64,000 nt of DNA from an uncultured Clostridia bacterium (GTDB lineage Bacteria; Bacillota; Clostridia; Christensenellales; Aristaeellaceae): assembly GCA_934647235.1 (NCBI GenBank), contig CAKUFG010000004.1, positions 44,189 through 108,188 of the forward strand. The letters are read 5' to 3'. Position 1 is the first letter of the stretch. Each line of letters begins with the position of its first letter. The notes under the pieces are model-generated. The model was given only the letters and a program-made list of their open reading frames with translations, ran no database searches and was not told the origin of the DNA. Shown piece after piece: positions 58,392 through 64,000 of this stretch. The translations under genes were made by a program, and so were the position numbers.

Positions 58392-60226
58392 TGGGCGGCG
58401 GCATGGGCGGCCGCAGCAAGTACGGCAGCCCCAATCCCAAGGTGGAAGAAGAACTGAAACGGCCGCGGCGCGGAATTCTGCTGCGCCTGGGCAAATATCT
58501 GTGGCAGATGAAGTGGTTTTTGCTGCTGGCGCTGGGGCTTACCATCGGCGGCAACACCTTCTCCCTGCTGGGGCCCACGCTGTCGGGCAAGGCCATCGAC
58601 TGCATCGGCACGCAGGCCGGCGGGGTGGATTTTGCCGGCGTGCGCCGCTACGCGCTGCTGATGGTGCTGTTCTACCTGGCTTCGGCCATTATGAGCTATT
58701 TCCTGTCGGTCACGATGGTGTATGTCAGCCGCAAGGTCACGCTGCGCATGCGCAGCGACCTGTTCAACCACATTGCCGATATGCCGGTGGGCTTCTTTGA
58801 TACCCATCCGGTGGGCGATGTAATCAGCCGCATTTTCTATGATATCGACACCATCAACACCTCCCTGTCCACGGATGTGGTCAGCATCCTGGCCAGCTTC
58901 ATCACCATCTTCGGCTCGCTTATGATGATGCTGCGCCTGTCCTCCGTGCTGGTGCTGGTGTTTGTCATCACCATTCCGCTCAGCATTCTCATCACCCGCT
59001 TTATCACCACCCGTACCAACCCGCTGTTCCGTCTGCGCTCGCGCAAGATGGGCGAGCTGAACGACTTTGCCGAGGAAAAAATCTCGGGCATGAAGACGCT
59101 CAAGGCCTACCATCAGGAGGGCAGCGTCACCGACCAGCTGGACGCGCTCAACGGCGAGGTGGTGCAGGCCTACTATAAAAGCGAGTATTATTCCAGCATC
59201 ACGGGCCCCTCGGTCAGCTTTGTCAACAATCTGTCCCTGTCTCTCATCAGCGTGTTCGGCGGGCTTCTGTACATGTCCGGCGGCGTGCAGATCGGCGGCC
59301 TGGCCATCGCGGGCATGACCATCGGCGGCATTTCTTCCTTTATTATGTATAGCCGCAAGTTCGCCGGGCCCATCAATGAAATCGCCAACATCTTCGGCGA
59401 ATTGCAATCCGCTCTGGCCGCGGCGGATCGCGTATTCTCCCTGCTGGACGCGCCGCTGGAAAGCGCGGACGCGGCGGACGCGGTGACGCTTGCCGATGTG
59501 CGCGGCGATGTGGAAATGAAGGACGTCAGCTTTGGCTACGAACCGGGGCGGCTGATCCTTAAGCACCTGAACATGCACGCCCGCAGCGGCAACCTGATCG
59601 CCATCGTGGGCCCCACGGGCGCGGGCAAAACCACGCTGATCAACCTGCTGATGCGCTTCTATGATATCAACGACGGCCAGATCACCGTGGATGATCACGA
59701 TATCCGCCATATCACCCGCAAGAGCCTGCGCGGCGCGTACTCCATGGTGCTGCAGGATACCTGGCTGTTCTCGGGCACCATTTACGAGAACATCGCCTAC
59801 GCCCGCCCCGACGCCACCCGCGAGGAGGTCATCGAGGCGGCCAAGGCGGCCAAGATTCACCACTACATCATGAGCCTGCCGCAGGGCTACGACACCGTGA
59901 TCACCGACGACGGCGCCAACATTTCCAAGGGCCAGAAGCAGCTGATGACCATCGCCCGCGCCATGCTGGTCAACGCGCACATGCTGATCCTGGACGAGGC
60001 CACCAGCAACGTCGATACCCGCACCGAGGTGCAGATTCAGCAGGCCATGCGCCGCCTGATGCGCGATAAAACCTGCTTTGTGGTGGCGCACCGCCTGTCC
60101 ACCATCAAAAATGCCGATCTCATCCTGGTGGTGCGCGACGGCAACGTGGTGGAATCCGGCACCCACAAGGAGCTGATGGCCAAGGGCGGCTTCTACCGCG
60201 AAATGTACGACGCGCAGTTCCATTAA
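58388..60226 (+). CDS. ABC exporter half-transporter (subunit 2)
   Basis: 612 residues: a Gly/Met-rich start, six-helix exporter domain (about 40-345) and ATPase domain (about 370-612). Walker A GPTGAGKTT, Walker B MLILDEATSNVD and H-loop VVAHRLST are canonical, whereas the signature is NISKGQKQL instead of SGGQ. With subunit 1 it gives one consensus ATP site (its own Walker motifs plus SGGQ of subunit 1) and one degenerate site. The ATGA overlap couples translation. Confidence 0.93.
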   Translation: MMGGGMGGRSKYGSPNPKVEEELKRPRRGILLRLGKYLWQMKWFLLLALGLTIGGNTFSLLGPTLSGKAIDCIGTQAGGVDFAGVRRYALLMVLFYLASAIMSYFLSVTMVYVSRKVTLRMRSDLFNHIADMPVGFFDTHPVGDVISRIFYDIDTINTSLSTDVVSILASFITIFGSLMMMLRLSSVLVLVFVITIPLSILITRFITTRTNPLFRLRSRKMGELNDFAEEKISGMKTLKAYHQEGSVTDQLDALNGEVVQAYYKSEYYSSITGPSVSFVNNLSLSLISVFGGLLYMSGGVQIGGLAIAGMTIGGISSFIMYSRKFAGPINEIANIFGELQSALAAADRVFSLLDAPLESADAADAVTLADVRGDVEMKDVSFGYEPGRLILKHLNMHARSGNLIAIVGPTGAGKTTLINLLMRFYDINDGQITVDDHDIRHITRKSLRGAYSMVLQDTWLFSGTIYENIAYARPDATREEVIEAAKAAKIHHYIMSLPQGYDTVITDDGANISKGQKQLMTIARAMLVNAHMLILDEATSNVDTRTEVQIQQAMRRLMRDKTCFVVAHRLSTIKNADLILVVRDGNVVESGTHKELMAKGGFYREMYDAQFH

Positions 60227-60265
60227 AAAGATTTGCAAAAACGCGAATTTTCTTAAAAATTCCGC

Positions 60266-60294
60266 TTGACAATCCCGCCGGGATATGGTAATAT
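60266..60294 (+). promoter_or_regulatory. Promoter of tRNA-Leu
   Basis: TTGACA, 17-bp spacer, TAATAT, 24 bp before the mature tRNA. Confidence 0.8.
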
Positions 60295-60317
60295 ATTTTT
60301 CGCAAGTGAAATTGCTT

Positions 60318-60404
60318 GCGGGAATGGCGGAATTGGCAGACGCGCATGATTCAGGTTCATGTGTTCGTACGAACTTGCAGGTTCAAGTCCTGTTTCCCGC
60401 ACCA
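60318..60404 (+). tRNA. tRNA-Leu(CAG), CCA encoded
   Basis: Acceptor stem GCGGGAA/TTCCCGC, D arm GCGG..CGC, anticodon stem CATGA/TCATG around loop TTCAGGT (anticodon CAG), a long variable arm (GTTCGTACGAAC), T arm with GTTCAAGT, discriminator A and encoded CCA (60402-60404). The long variable arm is typical of Leu, Ser and Tyr tRNAs. The integrase gene of a mobile element points at its 3' end. Confidence 0.95.
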
Positions 60405-60405
60405 C

Positions 60406-60438
60406 GGAACCCTTGAGAAATCAAGGGTTCCGATTTTT
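60406..60438 (+). terminator. Terminator after tRNA-Leu
   Basis: 11-bp perfect stem GGAACCCTTGA/TCAAGGGTTCC, GAAA loop, then GATTTTT. Confidence 0.88.
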
Positions 60439-60483
60439 GTATGTGCGGAAATACCCAAACCGTACCCAAACGATACCCAATCA

Positions 60484-61674
60484 TCACATGTTTTCAATGA
60501 AGGCCTGCATCCTGTTTGCCGATTCGCGGCGCATGGTGTCCGTCACGTGACCGTAGCGATCCAGGGTGAACGCCGCGGAATAGTGCCCCATGTTTTCCTG
60601 CAGGGTCTTGATGTCGTCCCCTGCCCGAAGGCTGTTCACCGCGAAGGTGTGGCGCAGATCGTGCACCCGATAGTGCTCCAGGCCTGCAGCCGCCAGAATG
60701 TCCTGGAATTCCTTCCAGATGGTAGGCTGCGAGTAATGACTGCCGTCTTTGTGGGTAAAAACCAGATTGGGAAACTCCCCCGGATTCCAAAGGTCGCCCA
60801 TCAGGAGCCGCTGCTCCGCCTGGGCGATTTTGTGCTTTTTGAGCACCTGCATGATGTAGGGAGCGGGAACAATGACGCGGGTCTTGCCGTTTTTGAGGGT
60901 GCCGAAGCGATACTTCTGTCCCTTCTTGCGGGTCTGCACCAGCTGCTTTTCCACATGAATCACTTCGTTCTCGAAGTCCACGCAGTCCCAGGTCAGGCCG
61001 ATCAGCTCGCCGATCCGCATCCCGGTGAAGGTGGCCGTCAGAAACAGCGTCTCGAAGGGGTTGCCTTTCAGCGCTTCGAACAGCTTTTTCTGTTCAGGTG
61101 CGTCCAGGGGCACCACCGGCTTCTCCACCACCTTGGGACGGATGGTGTAGGTGGACGGGTTCTTCGTCAGATACTCCACCCGCATGGCCATGTCCAGCGC
61201 CCGGTGCAGGATGCCGTGGATGTTCTTGATGTACTTGGGGCTCACTCCATCATCCCGCATCTTGTTGTAGAATTTCTGGATCATGGGCGTCCGCAGATCC
61301 TTGAGCAGTACGTCACCGAAGGCGGGTTTCAGGTGTAGCCGCACCACGGACTCGTACTGGAGCGCCGTGTTGGGCTTTACATCTGCCAGGTACTCCTTCA
61401 GCCAGGTGTCCAGCCATTGCCCCACGGTGATAACATCCTCCGGTTTGGGCTTGGGTGGCTCCTTGGGAGCGGCAGGTGGGGTAGCCGCCTGCCCTCCGTC
61501 GATGCCCAGCAGCGCTTTCATCTTCTCCCGGCACTCCTTCTGAGTGCGGGCGTAGACGCTCTTGCTGATCAGCTTGCCCGTCTTGGGATCGGTGCCCAGG
61601 GTGACCCGGGCCTCCCAGGTGCCATTGCTTCTTTTTCTCAGATTTCCTTCGCCGTTAGCACGCTTCAGCGCCAT
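60484..61674 (-). CDS. int: Tyrosine-type site-specific integrase
   Basis: 396 residues: N-terminal arm-type DNA-binding domain (GEGNLRKRSNGTWEARVTLG), a SAM-like core-binding domain (VGQWLDTWLKEYL from about 90), and the catalytic domain with Arg in TGMRIGEL (near 220), HDLRH (near 340), the GH of NMGHYSAAFT, and Tyr in TLDRYGHV (near 373). Start MALKRANGEG has AAGGAG upstream. The order and the tRNA next to its 3' end imply integration at that tRNA. Confidence 0.95.
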   Translation of the reverse strand: MALKRANGEGNLRKRSNGTWEARVTLGTDPKTGKLISKSVYARTQKECREKMKALLGIDGGQAATPPAAPKEPPKPKPEDVITVGQWLDTWLKEYLADVKPNTALQYESVVRLHLKPAFGDVLLKDLRTPMIQKFYNKMRDDGVSPKYIKNIHGILHRALDMAMRVEYLTKNPSTYTIRPKVVEKPVVPLDAPEQKKLFEALKGNPFETLFLTATFTGMRIGELIGLTWDCVDFENEVIHVEKQLVQTRKKGQKYRFGTLKNGKTRVIVPAPYIMQVLKKHKIAQAEQRLLMGDLWNPGEFPNLVFTHKDGSHYSQPTIWKEFQDILAAAGLEHYRVHDLRHTFAVNSLRAGDDIKTLQENMGHYSAAFTLDRYGHVTDTMRRESANRMQAFIENM

Positions 61675-61698
61675 AGTTTTCTCCTTTCTGAATTGCAC

Positions 61699-61778
61699 GC
61701 ATACGCCTTACGAGGGCGTATGCTATCCGGTTTTCTCAGAGTAGACGCATTCCGCGTCATAAACGCTTCGCGTTTACT
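61699..61778 (-). repeat. Hairpins between the HTH gene and int
   Basis: GCATACGCC (61699-61707) pairs with GGCGTATGC (61715-61723). Further short palindromes lie near 61743-61757 and 61764-61778 (AAACGCTTCGCGTTT), the last overlapping the stop of the HTH gene. They could limit transcription into int or be recombination-related. Confidence 0.5.
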
Positions 61779-62073
61779 CCTGAATCCAGTCCATCAGGGA
61801 CTGCCGCGATATCAGGATCTTTTTCCCCACCTTCACGGACCGTACCTTCCCGGCGCGGACAACTTCGTGCATGGAGGGTTTGCTGATCCCGATCATCTCG
61901 GCGGCCTCGGAGACTGTCAGCGTGACTTTGCTTTCAGGCGAAGATTGTTGCGGTATATCGTTTTTAAGGTGCGCAGGCTCTGGACCGGGAGCAGCCTCAT
62001 CGAATTGCAGAAGCAGCTGATCCACGATCTGATGTACCTGTTCATTAGTATAGAATGCCGAGCTTCTCCTCAT
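61774..62073 (-). CDS. Excisionase-like helix-turn-helix protein
   Basis: 99 residues. The C-terminal half is a MerR/excisionase-type winged helix (LTVSEAAEMIGISKPSMHEVV, RAGKVRSVKVGKKILISRQSLMDWI); the N-terminal half is a helical segment (NEQVHQIVDQLLLQFDE). By position next to int it is a candidate recombination directionality factor or repressor. The ATG lies inside the 3' end of the helicase gene (29-bp overlap) without an obvious Shine-Dalgarno, so the exact start is uncertain. Confidence 0.75.
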   Translation of the reverse strand: MRRSSAFYTNEQVHQIVDQLLLQFDEAAPGPEPAHLKNDIPQQSSPESKVTLTVSEAAEMIGISKPSMHEVVRAGKVRSVKVGKKILISRQSLMDWIQE

Positions 62074-63286
62074 TGGCGCTCAGATATTCCACAAACGTCT
62101 TTCGCTTCATGGGCGGGTAGGCGTTTTCATCGCACCAGGTACAGTACACGGCGTACAGATCCTTAGAGCTGATGGAACGTTCCGGATCGCGGACAATGTA
62201 TCCCTTCGACTCTAGGAACAGCTCGATGTTGTTGGCGTCCTTCTTCACCATCTCCCGGTTCAGCTTGGCCCGACTGCTCTCTGTGAATTGGAAGCTGTTC
62301 TTCACCAGCCGCAGCAATCCTGCCATCGCCCAGAGAAAGATGCCCTCCATTTCTTCACAGAGCTTTTCCGAAAGGTTGGGATCATCGATTCTATCCGGCG
62401 GTTTTCGCTTTGTTGTCAGGATCAGCTGCCGGCGGAAGAAGCCGTCGCTGCGATCATACAGGGAAACCAGATCGCCGTTGGAGAAGGCCAGGATGCGGGC
62501 GTACATGAATCCCTGATAGCTCTGCTTGCCCTTACGCTCCAAATCCATTTTCCCCTTCGCCGTGACAATCGCTTTGATGTAGTTCGTCTGCTTCAGCGCT
62601 TCCAGCCGCATATCGTCGTCGATCATCAGGTGAATGTGTTCCAGGTCGGCACGGGCGAAAGGGTTTTCAGAAATCTTTCCGACGCTTCCGTCCTTCGCGT
62701 TGGGGCCGAACATCCGGGACAGCACATGGCCGATCTGGCTCTTGCCTTCGCCGCCGCTGCCCTTGATCACCATCATCTTCTGTCCGGCGTTGCTGGGAAT
62801 CAGGCAGTACCCGATGAATTCCTGCAGTGTGGGAATGTCCTCCGGCCAGCACAGCTCTGACAGAAATTTCAGCCAGCGCTCCGGCTTTTTCACTTTCGGA
62901 TTGAACCGAACAGGGAACCTGCTGCGGACAATTTCATTTTGCGCTTCGATGAAGCTGCCGTCCAGAAACACCGTGCCATTCTGCACGTGAACCCGGTCTG
63001 TCTGCGGCAGCAAACCCGTCACCTGGGCTTTGATGCGAAGATCCTTCATGATGTCATCCACCTTTTTGCTCATCCCAGTGACGATGAAAGGCTCCAGCTG
63101 CTGATAGATGTTTTGCCGCATGGCGTTCTCATCGGTGACCCTTCCTGCCGGGGTGAAGAAGGAATTCTCGGTGTAGGCCAGCCGGTGCCGCTCCAGAAAT
63201 TCCCGACAGAAGATGGGCTCATTGATTGTTTTGCCTGTGAACCATTCGGGCCAGGAATCAAGCCGCTCGATCTTTTTCTGGGCCAC
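62045..63286 (-). CDS. Phage/plasmid-type SF3 helicase (P4 primase C-terminal-like)
   Basis: 413 residues. An N-terminal D5-type region precedes the helicase core: Walker A KGSGGEGKSQIGHVL near residue 180, Walker B HLMIDDDM near 217, and the sensor region ARILAFSNGDLVSLYDRSDGFFRR; a C-terminal winged domain follows (PPMKRKTFVEYL). It resembles the helicase half of phage P4-type primase-helicases, with the primase in the next gene, and would initiate element replication. It overlaps the CHC2 gene by 29 bases. Confidence 0.9.
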   Translation of the reverse strand: MAQKKIERLDSWPEWFTGKTINEPIFCREFLERHRLAYTENSFFTPAGRVTDENAMRQNIYQQLEPFIVTGMSKKVDDIMKDLRIKAQVTGLLPQTDRVHVQNGTVFLDGSFIEAQNEIVRSRFPVRFNPKVKKPERWLKFLSELCWPEDIPTLQEFIGYCLIPSNAGQKMMVIKGSGGEGKSQIGHVLSRMFGPNAKDGSVGKISENPFARADLEHIHLMIDDDMRLEALKQTNYIKAIVTAKGKMDLERKGKQSYQGFMYARILAFSNGDLVSLYDRSDGFFRRQLILTTKRKPPDRIDDPNLSEKLCEEMEGIFLWAMAGLLRLVKNSFQFTESSRAKLNREMVKKDANNIELFLESKGYIVRDPERSISSKDLYAVYCTWCDENAYPPMKRKTFVEYLSANEEKLGILY

Positions 63287-63881
63287 TGTTCTTCACCTCC
63301 TGACATCCTTCGTTGAGGATCTCTTCAATTTTTGCAACAGCATCCGTGCTCCTGATGTGATCCATGATTGCTTTCCGCTCGTCCGGGTCGGATGAAAGCA
63401 GACGATCAATGGCATCGCTCAGTGGCGGCAGGTGATGAACAGCATGCACGAATCGGTCATCAATATTTTCATCCTTGGGATCAGAGGGCGCGAAATCTTC
63501 CTTCCATTTCTCCAGGAGCCGCTCATATTCGATCAGGATTTTGAGCACGCGCTGTTCCTCTTGCCTTTCGATCACGGCAGTGGGCAGCTTCGGAATCGGC
63601 GCGCTTTGCCCCGGCGGCAGCGGCTGAATGTTGAAATCATTCGCCAGCTTCTTCGCCGCGTCATACAGCGAAAGATCGAACAACCTGGCCGTGAAGTCGA
63701 TCACATCGCCGGTGGTATGGCAGCCGAAGCAGTAAAACCGTTCGTCGATTTTCATGGAAGGATGACGGTCATCATGGAATGGACAGCAGGCCATGCCGCT
63801 GCGATTCACCTGTACGCCGTAACGTTCTGCTGCCTGACGGGTGGTAACTTGGGATTTGACTTGGGTAAAAAGTAAACTCAT
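63258..63881 (-). CDS. CHC2 zinc-finger DNA primase-like protein
   Basis: 207 residues. A DnaG-type zinc finger at the N terminus: C33-x2-H36-x14-C51-x2-C54 (CPFHDDRHPS, FYCFGCHTTGDVIDF). No TOPRIM catalytic domain follows; the rest is a charged helical region (about 95-207). It may be a zinc-finger module of a split primase together with the helicase. AGGAGG five bases before ATG. Confidence 0.88.
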   Translation of the reverse strand: MSLLFTQVKSQVTTRQAAERYGVQVNRSGMACCPFHDDRHPSMKIDERFYCFGCHTTGDVIDFTARLFDLSLYDAAKKLANDFNIQPLPPGQSAPIPKLPTAVIERQEEQRVLKILIEYERLLEKWKEDFAPSDPKDENIDDRFVHAVHHLPPLSDAIDRLLSSDPDERKAIMDHIRSTDAVAKIEEILNEGCQEVKNSGPEKDRAA

Positions 63882-64000
63882 TATTTCCTCCTGTTGCTGA
63901 TGTTTCTGTTGTGCTTTCTGCTGTATGTCCGATCACACAGCAGGAGGACATCCCGCCGTCCTGCGTTCGGATCATGCTTCGCGACGGCATGACGCAGGAC
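63881..64000 (-). CDS. Possible C-terminal end of an upstream element gene (partial)
   Basis: One frame is open from the window end to a TAA that overlaps the CHC2 ATG by one base (TAATG), giving 39 residues ending KHNRNISNRRK. The arrangement is typical of coupled genes, but the fragment is too short for family recognition. Confidence 0.35.
   Translation of the reverse strand, partial: VLRHAVAKHDPNAGRRDVLLLCDRTYSRKHNRNISNRRK

Larger units (their letters stand above)
60405..64000. mobile_element. Integrative element (partial) next to tRNA-Leu
   Basis: All genes from 60484 to the window end are on the minus strand and read towards the tRNA: CHC2 primase > SF3-type helicase > HTH/excisionase-like protein > tyrosine integrase. 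This set, with the integrase beside a tRNA 3' end, is typical of phage satellites, prophages or small integrative elements. The boundary is assumed to lie in the tRNA 3' part; the far att copy is outside the window. Confidence 0.75.

Noticed and set aside
58349..60238. 629-codon minus-strand frame opposite ABC subunit 2
   Set aside because: Mirror of an ABC ATPase with intact motifs; the translation is His/Gln/Val-rich without domains.
63772..63990. 72-codon minus-strand frame at the window end
   Set aside because: It runs through the CHC2 start in another frame without a ribosome binding site. The frame ending in TAATG at 63881 is the more plausible neighbour.

Overview
The window reads as chromosomal DNA of a GC-rich member of the Clostridia (Bacillota), probably a gut-type anaerobe. 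The basis is the unbroken S10-spc-alpha ribosomal operon in the clostridial order (map, a KOW protein and infA between adk and rpmJ; rpsD between rpsK and rpoA), zinc-type S14, S4, L24 and L36, strong AGGAGG-type ribosome binding sites, and Lpl-type sugar ABC transporters. No species is assigned.

Layout. 1-5054: a MoxR/DUF58/transglutaminase-type operon (cut by the window edge), a MATE exporter, and a small Cys-rich protein coupled to miaA. 5113-12116: a carbohydrate locus with two paralogous sugar-isomerase-type TIM barrels, a binding protein, two Lpl-type permeases and a sulfatase. 12352-16805: an overlapping five-gene operon MerR-RDD fusion > RDD protein > ybaK > NUDIX > AraC; the last gene is a likely regulator of the sulfatase locus. 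16981-33009: 31 genes of ribosome, translocon, adenylate kinase and RNA polymerase alpha, on the minus strand, with a 240-nt leader and an unusual structured 200-nt gap before rpsM. 33553-38829: a degenerate E2 acyltransferase-like protein, a 323-bp MITE-like element, a BadF-type kinase, a Gfo/Idh/MocA oxidoreductase, a glycerophosphodiesterase and an alkylguanine-DNA alkyltransferase. 38838-43878: a GyrI-like protein, a YoaP-like acetyltransferase and mfd. 44158-47096: a small secreted protein, a cupin-HD-GYP protein and glpK. 47170-55750: a divergent surface locus, with a membrane-anchored PQQ beta-propeller protein on one side and CotH kinase > DUF4956 membrane protein > VTC polyphosphate-polymerase domain > glycerophosphodiesterase on the other. 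55751-56678: repeat-rich DNA without genes. 56679-60226: a heterodimeric ABC exporter with one degenerate ATP site. 60318-60404: tRNA-Leu(CAG). 60405-64000: one end of an integrative element (integrase, HTH protein, SF3-type helicase, CHC2 primase).

The best candidate for an undescribed system is the CotH/DUF4956/VTC/GDPD locus with its divergent PQQ partner. It looks like a split polyphosphate synthase-translocator feeding a surface kinase, next to glycerol-phosphate enzymes. The family co-occurrence is something I recognise from other genomes, but I know of no demonstrated function. The other strong observations are: a MerR-membrane fusion with a 19-bp-spacer promoter and a sequence fossil of its tandem duplication; reciprocal degeneracy in the ABC exporter pair; the MITE-like element; an enlarged ribosomal protein L17; and the structured gap before rpsM.

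All calls come from reading the sequence and recalled family knowledge. No database search or structure prediction was run.
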